This document shows, one piece after another, positions 33,533 through 47,976 of a stretch of 64,000 bases of DNA; position 1 is the first letter of the stretch, and each line of letters begins with the position of its first letter. Both the position numbers and the translations under genes were made by a program. Origin of the DNA: Strongylocentrotus droebachiensis (lineage: Eukaryota > Echinodermata > Echinoidea > Camarodonta > Strongylocentrotidae); NCBI GenBank assembly GCA_035222895.1, contig JAVYIG010001814.1, positions 124,001 through 188,000 on the forward strand, read 5' to 3'. The notes below the pieces were generated by a model. That model made no database searches. It was not told the DNA's origin and saw only the letters and a list, made by a program, of their open reading frames with translations.

Positions 33533-34910
33533 CTAGAAATTTAATTCGTCATGGGGACGAATTAGGTGGTCTGTTTACAATTTTATGATCATTAAAAAGT
33601 CAAAAAAGAAAAAAAAAAAAAAAAAATTGTTGGAGACTCCCGGACTCGAACCAGGGACCTCGAGGTCGGAAGTCAAGTGCGTTACCGATATGCCAAAACA
33701 ACAGAGATTACACGTAAACGGAAAATAGAATTCACAAATCCCACTTTATAAGTGAAATATGAGCATGATCCCGGCATCTGATCGAAAAATAAAGGGCACA
33801 CTTGTGATAGCTTATTCTCTCAGCTACATCATACTCAAAGCTCAGCATAAACAAAGATAAAACGATGGAGATATTGCTCGCGAAAGACGAGAATGTAGAA
33901 TCTAGTTTTGAGAAAAAGTCATGTCTCATAGAGAATACACGCAAAATGTGAAAAATTGACATGCCTGCTTTAATCGCAAAAATACGCCATGATGCCCTTG
34001 TCAAAATGAAATATCGTGGTGACTGCATTTGTAGACAATATTATCAGGTAGAACATATCAAAATGTGGAAAAAAATTAATCAATATTTACAGAGATACAA
34101 TCAATTTTACAAAAATATGCTGACGTCATAATATGCAAATTGAAATTTTGAGTTTGGAGGCCATTATGATGACGTCATGAGTTAATTGAGGGTCAAATGA
34201 GACATGAAATCATATCTACAACTCATGCTTTTTCCAACCATGATATAAAAATTGGGGGTCGATGGACTATCTGAAGAGCTATTTCGATTTTTAAAATGGC
34301 ATGTTTTTGATCAAATTTGCATTATATTGCCCATAGCAGCACGCGCGGATTTTGAACTTTGACGCACGCTCACGGCCTTATGAAATATAAAGAGTGACTG
34401 AAATTAATGTAACTTGTCAATTACGTTAAGAGGAATCCAAATCATGTAAACATTTTGAATTTGACCATTTCCGCGCGCTGTGAGCGCGCACACCGCGCGC
34501 GGGGACACTTACGGACGGAAAATTTTGAAATGCTTAAAATGACCTGATTCGTACTCTCGTTTAATAGTTTAGTGATTTTGAGCAATTTTAAATTTTGACG
34601 CGCACATACGCGCGCGTCATGACCTTTAAGTGACCTTTGATGACATGACCTGTTGACCCTTGACCTAAAGTATATGTGATATGAATATGAATGAGCAATG
34701 AATATCCGTTATGGAGATATGAACATGAGTGGATTTTCACAAAATGGCGCCTGGATGACGTCACGATAATCTGATGAACTTTAAAAGTTTCCTGTCACGT
34801 CTCATGATGATGACCTATGACTGTGTCAAAATTGAGAGAAATTGGGTGGATGGATATTGAGAAATCGGATACACAAAAAAGTGGCTAAATAAATAAAAAT
34901 AAATAATAAA
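33533..34910 (+). repeat. Array unit 12 (B/A chimera, 1378 bp)
   Basis: B-type start with a tRNA-like segment, B body up to about 34100-34200, then type-A body to the (TAA)n end. The switch lies near the CATGAAATCATATCT block. Confidence 0.85.
33629..33699 (-). ncRNA. tRNA-like segment with Pol III A and B boxes (copy 2)
   Basis: Minus strand: A-box TGGCATATCGG (33685-33695), B box GGTTCGAGTCC (33642-33652), a good T arm (CCTGG-TTCGAGT-CCGGG), then a run of about 20 T just downstream, a strong Pol III stop. No matching acceptor stem. A 7-nt CTTCCGA could be an anticodon loop (TCC), but its stem pairs poorly. Confidence 0.55.
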
Positions 34911-36272
34911 CTAGAAATTTAATTCGTCACGAAGACGAATAAGGTGGTCTGTCTAAGTCTTATGATAGATTTGAGAATGGGAGAAGTTATATAGACATGT
35001 AAACAATGATGATCATGAAGAACATGGTAATGATCATGATAGTAAAGGTGATGATGATGATGATAATGATAATGTTATATGATGATAAAAACGATAATGT
35101 TAATGATGATGATGAGCACAAGCATGATCCTGACATCTGATTGAAAAAATAAGGAAATATTTAAATAGTAAATAGTCTCAGCTACAACATACTAAAATTT
35201 GGGAGAAAACTGTTGAATAACAAACGAGATACTGGTCAAAACACCTTGTCATGCACATTCATGTTTTGAAAAAAGTGACCTCCCATAGACATAACACGCA
35301 AATATGACAAATTATGCATTGTCGCCTTTAATGGAATATTTAACTATGATGACGTCATCAAAATGAAAAATGAATGGTATATTTTTGATAGAGAATTATC
35401 TCAGCTACAACATATTAAATTCTGGGAGAAAATTGATCATCGATAAGTGAGATAATCTCAATTAAACAAAGACAAAAATGACGTCATCAACAAAAAACAT
35501 TTGTTTGAGTTTAGATGCCAATATGATGACTTTGTTTCACTTTGTACGAGTCAAGGTGGTATGAAATCATATCTCCAACTCATGCTTTCTCCAACCATGA
35601 TATAAAAATTGGGGGTCAATGGACTATCTGAAGAGCTATTTCGATTGTTAAAATAGCATGTTTTTGATCAAATTTGCATTATATCGCCCATAGCAGTACG
35701 CGCGGATTTTGAACTTTGACGCACGCTCACGGCCTTATTAAATATGAAGAGTGACTGAAATTAATGTAAATTGTCAATTACGTCAAGAGGAATCCAAATC
35801 ATGTAAACATTTTGAATTTTAAATTTTCCGCGCGTCATGAACGCGCGCAACGCGCGCGGGGACATGTACGGACGGAAAATTTTGAAATGCTTAAAATGAC
35901 CTGATTCGTACTCTCGTTTAATAGTTTAGTGATTTTGAGCAATTTTAAATTTTGACGCGCACATACGCGCACGTCATGACCTTTATGTGACCTTTGATGA
36001 CATGACCTGTTGACCCTTGACCTGAAGTATATGTGATATGAATATGAATGAACTTTGAGTATGCATCATGAAGATATGATGGAAAACGTGATTTCACAAA
36101 ATGGCGCATGGATGACGTCACGATAACCTAATGACCTTGAAAATGTTCATGTCATGTCTCATGACAATGATCTATAATTGTGCCGAAAATTATTGAAATT
36201 AACTAAACCAAACTTGAGTTATCCGGGGCACAAAAAACGGGAAGAAATAAAAATAAATAATAATAATAATAA
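34911..36272 (+). repeat. Array unit 13 (type A, 1362 bp)
   Basis: Ends in (TAA)n, no hairpin. From about 35170 to the end it matches unit 19, including private changes such as CGCGTCATGAACGCGCG. Confidence 0.9.
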
Positions 36273-37710
36273 CTAGAAATTTAATTCGTCACGAAGACGA
36301 ATAAGGTGGTCTGTCTTCAAGTCTTATAATAGATTATAATATTTACTATATTGAAAAATGGAGAAGTTATATAGACATGTAAACAATGATGATTATGATG
36401 ATGATGATCTTGATATTAATGATTATGATAATGATGATCATGATGATGTTGATGAGGATGATTATCATCATTATGATAATGATGATCATGATCATGAGCG
36501 TGATTCTGACATCTTATCGCAAAAATGAGGGGTGATTTAGATAACATATAGTCTCAGCGACAACATACTAAAATCTAGGAGAAAACTGTTGAATAACAAC
36601 CGAGATACTGGTCAAAACACATTGTCATGCAGATTCATGTTTTGAAATAAGTGACCTCCCATAGACATAACACGCAAATATGACAAGTTATGCATTGTCG
36701 CCTTTAATCGAATATTTAACTATGATGACGTCATTTAAATGAAAAATAAATGACATATTTCTGATAGAGAATTATCTCAGCTACAACATATCAAAATCTG
36801 GAAGAAAGTCGATCACCGATAAGTGAGATAATCTCAAATAAACAAAGAAAAAAATGACGTCATCAACAAAATACATTTGTTTGAGTTTAGATGCCAATAT
36901 GATGACTTTGTTTCACTTTGTACGAGTCAGGGTGGTATGAAATCATATCTCCGACTCATGCTTTCTCCAACCATGATATAAAAATTGGGGGTCAATGGAC
37001 TATCTGAAGAGCTATTTCGATTTTTAAAATGGCATGTTTTTGATCAAATTTGCATTATATCGCCCATAGCAGTACGCGCGGATTTTGAACTTTGACGCAC
37101 GCTCACGGCCTTATTAAATATGAAGAGTGACTGAAATTAATGTAAATTGTCAATTACATTAAGAGCTAGAATCCAAATCATGTAAACATTTTGAATTTGG
37201 CTTTTTCCGCGCGTCATGAGCGCGCGCAACGCGCGCGGGGACATGTACGGACGGAAAATTTTGAAATGCTTAAAATGACCAGATTCGTACTCTCCTTCAG
37301 TAGTTAAGTGATTTTGAGCAATTTTAAATTTTGACGCGCACATACGCGCGCGTCATGACCTTTATGTGACCTTTGATGACATGACCTGTTGACACTTGAC
37401 CTGAAGTATATTTGATATGAATATGAATGACCTTTGCTGATGCATCATGAAGATATGATGGATAATGTGATTTCACAAAATGGCGCCTGGATGACGTCAC
37501 GATAACATGATGACCTTGAAAATGTTCCTGTCACGTGTCATGACAATGACCTATGACTGTGCTAAAATTGAATCAAATTGACTCAACCAAACTTGAGTTA
37601 TCCGGGGCACAAAAAACGGGAAGAAATAAAAATAAATAAAGAAAATTCTGACGAAATCAATAAGTGGTCTGTTGATTACAGACCACCTAATAAAGAATAA
37701 TAATAATAAA
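36273..37710 (+). repeat. Array unit 14 (type A, 1438 bp)
   Basis: Has a variant 3' hairpin (AAGTGGTCTGTT/TACAGACCACCT, about 37662-37688), followed by 22 bp of TAA-rich sequence before unit 15. Confidence 0.9.
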
Positions 37711-39330
37711 CTAGAAATTTAATTCGTCACGAAGACGAATAAGGTGGTCTGTCTTCAAGTCATATAATAGATTATAATATTTACTATATTGAAAAAGGGA
37801 GAAGTTATATCGACATGTAAACAATGATGATTATGATGATGATGATCATGATGATGTTGATGAGGATGATTATCATCATTATGATAATGATGATGATCAT
37901 GGTCATGAGCGTGATTCTGACATCTTATCGAAAAAAAGAGGGGTGATTTAGATAACATATGGTCTCAGCGACAACATACTAAAATTTAGGAGAAAACTGT
38001 TGAATAACAACCGAGAAACTAGTCAAAACACATTGTCATGCAGATTCATGTTTTGAAATAAGTGACCTCCCATAGACATAACACGCAAATATGACAAATT
38101 ATGCATTGTCACCTTTAATCGAATATTTTTCTATAATGACGTCATCCAAATGAAAAATAAATGGCATATTTCTGGTAGAGAATTAGCTCAGCTACAACAT
38201 ATCGAAATCTGGGAGAAAATCGATCACTGACAAGCGAGATAATCTCACTTAAACAAAGACAAAAATGACGTCATCAACAAAATACATTTTCTTTAGTTTA
38301 GATGCAAATATGAAGATTTTGTTTCACTTTGTACGAGTCAGTGTGGTATGAAATCATATCTCCAACTCATGCTTTCTCCAACCATGATATAAAAATTGGG
38401 GGTCAATGGACTATCTGAAGAGCTATTTCGATTTTTAAAATGGCATGTTTTTGATCAAATTTGCATTATATTGCCCATAGCAGTACGCGCGGATTTTGAA
38501 CTTTGACGCACGCTCACGGCCTTATTAAATATGAAGAGTGACTGAAATTAATGTAAATTGTCAATTACGTTAAGAGGAATCCAAATCATGTAAACATTTT
38601 GAATTTGACCTTTTCCGCGCGTCATGAGCGCGCGCAACGCGCGCGGGGACATGTACGGACGGAAAATTTTGAAATGCTTAAAATGACCCGATTCGTACTC
38701 TCCTTTAGTAGTTAAGTGATTTTGAGCTATTTAAAATTTTGACGCACACGTACGCGCGCGTCATGACCTTTATGTGACCTTTGATGACATGACCTGTTGA
38801 CCCTTGACCTAAAGTATAAGTGATATGAATATGAATAACCTTTGCTGATGCATCATGAAGATATGATGGATAACGTGATTTCTCAAAATGGCGCCTGGAT
38901 GACGTCACGATGATTTGATGACCTTGAAAATGTTCCTGTCACGTCTCATGATAATGACCTATGACTTAGCCAAAATTGAATCAAATTGATTTAGCCGAAC
39001 TTGAGTTATCCTAGGAACAAAAAACGGGAAGAAATAAAAATAAATAATAATAATAATAAATAAATAAAGAAAATTCTGACGAAATCAATAGGTGGTCTGT
39101 TGATAACAGACCACCTAATAATAATAATAATAATAATAATAAAGAAAATTCTGACGAAATCAATAGGTGGTCTGTTGATAACAGACCACCTAATAATAAT
39201 AAATAAAGAAAGAAAATTCTGACGAAATCAATAGGTGGTCTGTTGATAACAGACCACCTAATAAATAATAAATAAAGAAAGAAAATTCTGACGAAATCAA
39301 TAGGTGGTCTGTTGACAACAGACCACCTAA
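37711..39330 (+). repeat. Array unit 15 (type A, 1620 bp, four 3' hairpins)
   Basis: Standard A body, then four tandem copies of the 3' terminal module between 39061 and 39330. Confidence 0.9.
39061..39330 (+). repeat. Four tandem 3'-end hairpin modules
   Basis: Each module is (TAA)n, AAGAAAATTCTGACGAAATC, AATAGGTGGTCTG and the hairpin, about 55-75 bp in all. The first three have loop GAT; the last has loop GAC and joins directly to unit 16. Confidence 0.93.
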
Positions 39331-40689
39331 CTAGAAATTTAATTCGTCACGAAGACGAATAAGGTGGTCTGTCTTCAAGTTTTATAATAGATCATAATAT
39401 TTACTATATTGAAAAAGGGAAAAGTTATATAGACATGTAAACAATGATGATTATGATGATGATGATCTTGATAGTAATGATTATGATGATGATGATCATG
39501 ATGATGTTGATGAGGATGATTATCATCATTATGATAATGATGATCATGATCATGAGCGTGATTCTGACATCTTATCGGAAAAATGAGGGGTGATTTAGAT
39601 AACATATAGTCTCAGCGACAACATACTAAAATCTAGGAGAAAACTTTTGAATAACAACCGAGATACTGGTCAAAACACATTGTCATGCACATTCATGTTT
39701 TGAAAAAAGTGACCTCCCATAGACATAACACGGAAATATGACAAATTATGCATTGTCGCCTTTAATCGAATATTTAACTATGATGACGTCATTAAAATGA
39801 AAAATAAATAATATATTTTTGATAGATAATTATCTCAGCTACAACATATTAAATTCTGGGAGAAAATCGATCACCGATAAGTGAGATAATCTCAATTAAA
39901 CAAAGACAAAAATGACGTCATCAACAAAAAACATTTGTTTGAGTTTAGATGCCAATATGATGACTTTGTTTCACTTTGTACGAGTCAGGGTGGTATGAAA
40001 TCATATCTCCAACTCATGATTTCTCCAACCATGATATAAAAATTGGGGGTCGATGGACTATCTTAAGAGCTATTTCGATTTTTAAAATGGCATGTTTTTG
40101 ATCAAATTTGCATTATATTGCCCATAGCAGTACGCGCGGATTTTGAACTTTGACGCACGCATACGGCCTTATGAAATATGAAGAGTGACTGAAATTAATG
40201 TAAATTGTCAATTACGTTAAGAGGAATCCAAATCATGTAAACATTTTGAATTTGACCTTTTCCGCGCGTCATGAGCGCGCGCAACGCGCGCGGGGACATG
40301 TACGGACGGAAAATTTTGAAATGCTTAAAATGACCTGATTCGTACTCTCCTTTAGTAGTTAAGTGATTTTGAGCTTTTTAAAATTTTGACGCACACGTAC
40401 GCGCGCGTCATGACCTTTATGTGACCTTTGATGACATGACCTGTTGACCCTTGACCTAAAGTATATGTGATATGAATATGAATGACCTTTGCTGATGCAT
40501 CATGAAGATATGATGGATAATGTGATTTCACAAAATGGCGCCTGGATGACGTCACGATAACCTAATGACCTTGAAAATGTTCATGTCATGTCTCATGACA
40601 ATGATCTATAATTGTGCCGAAAATTATTGAAATTAACTAAACCAAACTTGAGTTATCCGGGGCACAAAAAACGGGAAGAAATAAAAATA

Positions 40690-40728
<39 letters not shown>

Positions 40729-40912
40729 GAAAATTCTGACGAAATCAATAGGTGGTCTGTTGATAACAGACCACCTAATAATAAATAAAGAAAGAAAATT
40801 CTGACGAAATCAATAGGTGGTCTGTTGATAACAGACCACCTAATAAATAATAAATAAAGAAAGAAAATTCTGACGAAATCAATAGGTGGTCTGTTGACAA
40901 CAGACCACCTAA
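39331..40912 (+). repeat. Array unit 16 (type A, 1582 bp, three 3' hairpins)
   Basis: First ~1220 bp match unit 17; the last part of the body instead matches the tail of units 13 and 19 (CCTAATGACC...). Three terminal hairpin modules (about 40731-40912), the last again with loop GAC. Confidence 0.9.
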
Positions 40913-42459
40913 CTAGAAATTTAATTCGTCACGAAGACGAATAAGGTGGTCTGTCTTCAAGTTTTATAATAGATCATAATATTTACTATATTGAAAAAGG
41001 GAAAAGTTATATAGACATGTAAACAATGATGATTATGATGATGATGATCTTGATAGTAATGATTATGATGATGATGATCATGATGATGTTGATGAGGATG
41101 ATTATCATCATTATGATAATGATGATCATGATCATGAGCGTGATTCTGACATCTTATCGGAAAAATGAGGGGTGATTTAGATAACATATAGTCTCAGCGA
41201 CAACATACTAAAATCTAGGAGAAAACTTTTGAATAACAACCGAGATACTGGTCAAAACACATTGTCATGCACATTCATGTTTTGAAAAAAGTGACCTCCC
41301 ATAGACATAACACGGAAATATGACAAATTATGCATTGTCGCCTTTAATCGAATATTTAACTATGATGACGTCATTAAAATGAAAAATAAATAATATATTT
41401 TTGATAGATAATTATCTCAGCTACAACATATTAAATTCTGGGAGAAAATCGATCACCGATAAGTGAGATAATCTCAATTAAACAAAGACAAAAATGACGT
41501 CATCAACAAAAAACATTTGTTTGAGTTTAGATGCCAATATGATGACTTTGTTTCACTTTGTACGAGTCAGGGTGGTATGAAATCATATCTCCAACTCATG
41601 ATTTCTCCAACCATGATATAAAAATTGGGGGTCGATGGACTATCTTAAGAGCTATTTCGATTTTTAAAATGGCATGTTTTTGATCAAATTTGCATTATAT
41701 TGCCCATAGCAGTACGCGCGGATTTTGAACTTTGACGCACGCATACGGCCTTATGAAATATGAAGAGTGACTGAAATTAATGTAAATTGTCAATTACGTT
41801 AAGAGGAATCCAAATCATGTAAACATTTTGAATTTGACCTTTTCCGCGCGTCATGAGCGCGCGCAACGCGCGCGGGGACATGTACGGACGGAAAATTTTG
41901 AAATGCTTAAAATGACCTGATTCGTACTCTCCTTTAGTAGTTAAGTGATTTTGAGCTTTTTAAAATTTTGACGCACACGTACGCGCGCGTCATGACCTTT
42001 ATGTGACCTTTGATGACATGACCTGTTGACCCTTGACCTAAAGTATATGTGATATGAATATGAATGACCTTTGCTGATGCATCATGAAGATATGATGGAT
42101 AATGTGATTTCACAAAATGGCGCCTGGATGACGTCACGATGATTTGATGACCTTGAAAATGTTCATGTCACGTCTCATGACAATGACCTATGAATGTGCC
42201 AAAATTTAATGAAATTAACTAAACCAAACTTGAGTTATCCGGGGCACAAAAAACAGGAAGAAATAAAAATAAAGAATAATAATAAATAAAGAAAATTCTG
42301 ACGAAATCAATAGGTGGTCTGTTGATAACAGACCACCTAATAAAGAAAATTCTGACGAAATCAATAGGTGGTCTGTTGATAACAGACCACCTAATAATAA
42401 ATAAATAAAGAAAATTCTGACGAAATCAATAGGTGGTCTGTTGACAACAGACCACCTAA
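40913..42459 (+). repeat. Array unit 17 (type A, 1547 bp, three 3' hairpins)
   Basis: Sister of unit 16 up to the GATGACGTCACGAT block, then a different tail (GATTTGATGACC...). Three terminal modules (about 42291-42459). Confidence 0.9.
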
Positions 42460-43819
42460 CTAGAAATTTAATTCGTCACGAAGACGAATAAGGTGGTCTG
42501 TCTAAGTCTTATGATAGAATTGAGAATGGGAGAAGTTATATAGACATGTAAACAATGATGATCATGATGACCATGATGATGATCATGATAGTAAAGGTGA
42601 TGATGATGATAATGATAATGTTATATGATGATAAAAACGATAATGTTAATGATGATGATGAGCATAAGCATGATCCTGACATCTGATTGAAAAAATAAGG
42701 AAATATTTAAATAGCAAATAGTCTCAACTACAACATACTAAAATTTGGGAGAAAACTGTTGAATAACAACCGAGATACTGGTCAAAACACCTTGTCATGC
42801 AGATTCATGTTTTGAAAAAAGTGACCTCCCATAGACATAACACGCAAATATGACAAATTATGCATTGTCGCCTTTAATGGAATATTTAACTATGATGACG
42901 TCATCAAAATGAAAAATGAATGACATATTTTTGATAGATAATTATCTCAGCTACAACATATTAAATTCCGGGAGAAAATCGATCACCGATAAGTGAGATA
43001 ATCTCAATTAAACAAAGACAAAAATGACGTCATCAACAAAATACATTTGTTTGAGTTTAGATGCCAATATGATGACTTTGTTTCACTTTGTACGAGTCAG
43101 GGTGGTATGAAATCATATCTACAACTCATGCTTTTTCCAACCATGATATAAAAAATGGGGGTCGATGGACTATCTGAAGACTTATTTCGATTTTTAAAAT
43201 GGCATGTTTTTGATCAAATTTGCATTATATCGCCCATAGCAGTACGCGCGGATTTTGAACTTTGACGCACGCTCACGGCCTTATGAAATATGAAGAGTGA
43301 CTGAAATTAATAATAATTGTTATTTACGTTAAGAGGAATCCAAATCATGTAAACATTTTGAATTTGACCTTTTCCGCGCGCCGTGAGCGCGCACACCGCG
43401 CGCGGGGACACTTACGGACGGAAAATTTTGAAATGCTTCAAATGACCTGATTCGTACTCTCCTTTAATAGTTAAGTGATTTTGAGCATTTTAAAATTTTG
43501 ACGCGCGCGTACGTGCGCGTCATGACCTTTATGTGACCTTTGATGACTTGACCTGTTGACCCTTGACCTGAAGTATATGTGATATGAATATGAATGACCT
43601 TTGCTGATGTTTCATGAAGATATGATGGATAATGTGATTTCACAAAATGGCGCCTGGATGACGTCACGATAACTTGATGACCTTGAAAATGTTCTAGACA
43701 CGTGTCATGACAATGACCTATGACTGTGCCAAAATTGAATCAAATTGACTAAACCAAACTTGAAGTTATCCTGGGCACAAAAAACGGGAAGAAATAAAAA
43801 TAAAGAATAATAATAATAA
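42460..43819 (+). repeat. Array unit 18 (type A, 1360 bp)
   Basis: Ends in (TAA)n without a hairpin, directly followed by unit 19. Confidence 0.9.
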
Positions 43820-45191
43820 CTAGAAATTTAATTCGTCACGAAGACGATTAAGGTGGTCTGTCTAAGTCTTATGATAGAATTGAGAATGGGAGAAGTTATA
43901 TAGACATGTAAACAATGATGATCATGATGACCATTGATGATGATCATGATAGTAAAGGTGATGATGATGATGATGATAATGATAATGTTATATGATGATA
44001 AAAACGATAATGTTAATGATGATGATGAGCATAAGCATGATCCTGACATCTGATTGAAAAAATAAGGAAATATTTAGATAGCAAATAGTCTCAGCTACAA
44101 CATACTAAAATTTGGGAGAAAACTGTTGAATAACAAACGAGATACTGGTCAAAACACCTTGTCATGCACATTCATGTTTTGAAAAAAGTGACCTCCCATA
44201 GACATAACACGCAAATATGACAAATTATGCATTGTCGCCTTTAATGGAATATTTAACTATGATGACGTCATCAAAATGAAAAATGAATGGTATATTTTTG
44301 ATAGAGAATTATCTCAGCTACAACATATTAAATTCTGGGAGAAAATTGATCATCGATAAGTGAGATAATCTCAATTAAACAAAGACAAAAATGACGTCAT
44401 CAACAAAAAACATTTGTTTGAGTTTAGATGCCAATATGATGACTTTGTTTCACTTTGTACGAGTCAAGGTGGTATGAAATCATATCTCCAACTCATGCTT
44501 TCTCCAACCATGATATAAAAATTGGGGGTCAATGGACTATCTGAAGAGCTATTTCGATTGTTAAAATAGCATGTTTTTGATCAAATTTGCATTATATCGC
44601 CCATAGCAGTACGCGCGGATTTTGAACTTTGACGCACGCTCACGGCCTTATTAAATATGAAGAGTGACTGAAATTAATGTAAATTGTCAATTACGTCAAG
44701 AGGAATCCAAATCATGTAAACATTTTGAATTTTAAATTTTCCGCGCGTCATGAACGCGCGCAACGCGCGCGGGGACATGTACGGACGGAAAATTTTGAAA
44801 TGCTTAAAATGACCTGATTCGTACTCTCGTTTAATAGTTTAGTGATTTTGAGCAATTTTAAATTTTGACGCGCACATACGCGCACGTCATGACCTTTATG
44901 TGACCTTTGATGACATGACCTGTTGACCCTTGACCTGAAGTATATGTGATATGAATATGAATGAACTTTGAGTATGCATCATGAAGATATGATGGAAAAC
45001 GTGATTTCACAAAATGGCGCATGGATGACGTCACGATAACCTAATGACCTTGAAAATGTTCATGTCATGTCTCATGACAATGATCTATAATTGTGCCGAA
45101 AATTATTGAAATTAACTAAACCAAACTTGAGTTATCCGGGGCACAAAAAACGGGAAGAAATAAAAATAAATAATAATAATAATAATAATAA
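43820..45191 (+). repeat. Array unit 19 (type A, 1372 bp)
   Basis: 5' hairpin has a GACGATTA change. Most of the unit matches unit 13. Confidence 0.9.
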
Positions 45192-46614
45192 CTAGAAATT
45201 TAATTCGTCACGAAGACGAATAAGGTGGTCTGTCTAAGTCTTATGATAGAATTGAGAATGAGAGAAGTTATATAGACATGTAAACAATGATGATCATGAT
45301 GACCATGATGATGATCATGATAGTAAAGGTGATGATGATGATAATGATAATGTTATATGATGATAAAAACGATAATGTTAATGATGATGATGAGCACAAG
45401 CATGATCCTGACATCTGATTGAAAAAATAAGGAAATATTTAAATAGCAAATAGTCTCAGCTACAACATACTAAAATTTGAGAGAAAACTGTTGAATAACA
45501 ACCGAGATACTGGTCAAAACACCTTGTCATGCAGATTCATGTTTTGAAAAAAAGTGACCTCCCATAGACATAACACGCAAATATGACGAATTATGCATTG
45601 TCGCCTTTAATGGAATATTTAACTATGATGACGTCATCTAAATGAAAAATAAATGACATATTTCTGGTAGAAAATTAGCTCAGCTACATTATATCGAAAT
45701 CTGGGAGAAAATCGATCACCGATAAGTGAGATAACCTCAATTAAACAAAGACAAAAATGACGTCATCAACAAAATACATTTGTTTGAGTTTAGATGCCAA
45801 TATGATGACTTTGTTTCACTTTGTACGAGTCAGGGTGGTATGAAATCATATCTACAACTCATGATTTTTCCAACCATGATATAAAAATTGGGGGTCGATG
45901 GACTATCTGAAGAGTTATTTCGATTTTTAAAATGGCATGTTTTAGATGAAATTTGCATTATATTGCCTATAGCAGCACGCGCGGATTTTGAACTTTGACG
46001 CACGCTCACGGCCTTATGAAATATGAAGAGTGACTGAAATTAATGTAACTTGTCAATTACGTTAAGAGGAATCAAAATCATGTAAACATTTTGAATTTGA
46101 CTTTTTCCGCGCGCTGTGAGCGCGCACACCGCGCGCGGGGACACTTACGGACGGAAAATTTTGAAATGCTTAAAATGACCTGATTCGTACTCTCGTTTAA
46201 TAGTTTAGTGATTTTGAGCAATTTTAAATTTTAACGCGCACATACGCGCACGTCATGACCTTTATGTGACCTTTGATGACATGACCTGTTGACCCTTGAC
46301 CTGAAGTATATGTGATATGAATATGAATGAACTTTGAGTATGCATCATGAAGATATGATGGAAAACGTGATTTCACAAAATGGCGCATGGATGACGTCAC
46401 GATAACCTAATGACCTTGGAAATGTTCATGTCATGTCTCATGACAATGAACTATAATTGTGCCGAAATTTATTGAAATTAACTAAACCAAACTTGAGTTA
46501 TCCGGGGCACAAAAAACGGGAAGAAATAAAAATAAATAATAATAATAATAATAATAATAATAAAGAAAATTCTGACGAAATCAATAGGTGGTCTGTTGAT
46601 AACAGACCACCTAA
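45192..46614 (+). repeat. Array unit 20 (type A, 1423 bp)
   Basis: Complete, with one 3' hairpin (ending 46612) and a direct junction to unit 21. Confidence 0.9.
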
Positions 46615-47976
46615 CTAGAAATGTAATTCGTCACGAAGACGAATAAGGTGGTCTGTCTAAGTCTTATGATAGAATTGAGAATGGGAGAAGTTATATAGAC
46701 ATGTAAACAATGATGATCATGATGACCATGATGATGATCATGGTAGTAAAGGTGATGATGATGATAATGATAATGTTATATGATGATAAAAACGATAATG
46801 TTAATGATGATGATGAGCACAAGCATGATCCTGACATCTGATTGAAAAAATAAGGAAATATTTAAATAGCAAATAGTCTCAGCTACAACATACTAAAATT
46901 TGGGAGAAAACTGTTGAATAACAACCGAGATACTGGTCAAAACACCTTGTCATGCAGATTCATGTTTTGAAAAAAGTGACCTCCCATAGACATAACACGC
47001 AAATATGACAAATTATGCATTGTCGCCTTTAATGGAATATTTAACTATGATGACGTCATCAAAATGAAAAATGAATGGTATATTTTTGATAGATAATTAT
47101 CTCAGCTACAACATATTAAATTCCGGGAGAAAATCGATCACCGATAAGTAAGATAATCTCAATTAAACAAAGACAAAAATGACGTCATCAACAAAATACA
47201 TTTGTTTGAGTTTAGATGCCAATATGATGACTTTGTTTCACTTTGTACGAGTCAGGGTGGTATGAAATCATATCTACAACTCATGCTTTTTCCAACCATG
47301 ATATAAAAATTGGGGGTCGATGGACTATCTGAAGACTTATTTCGATTTTTAAAATGGCATGTTTTTGATCAAATTTGCATTATATCGCCCATAGCAGTAC
47401 GCGCGGATTTTGAACTTTGACGCACGCTCACGGCCTTATGAAATATGAAGAGTGACTGAAATTAATGTAAATTGTTAATTACGTTAAGAGGAATCTAAAT
47501 CATGTAAACATTTTGAATTTGATCTTTTTTGCGCGCTGTGAGCGCGCACACCGCGCGCGGGGACACTTACGGACGGAAAATTTTGAAATGCTTAAAATGA
47601 CCTGATTCGTACTCTCGTTTAATAGTTTAGTGATTTTGAGCAATTTTAAATTTTGACGCGCACATACGCGCGCGTCATGACCTTCATGTGACCTTTGATG
47701 ATATGACCTGTTGACCCTTGACTTAAAGTATATGTGATATGAATATGAATGACCTTTGCTGATGTTTCATGAAGATATGATGGATAATGTGATTTCACAA
47801 AATGGCGCCTGGATGACGTCACGATGACTTGATGACCTTGAAAATGTTCCTGTCACGTCTCATGATAATGACCTATGACTGTGCCAAAATTGAATCAAAT
47901 TGACTTAACCGAACTTGAGTTATCCTAGGAACAAAAAACGGGAAGAAATAAAAATAAATAATAATAATAATAATAA
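46615..47976 (+). repeat. Array unit 21 (type A, 1362 bp)
   Basis: Starts CTAGAAATGTAATTCG (one base changed, as in unit 6). Ends in (TAA)n without a hairpin. Confidence 0.9.
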
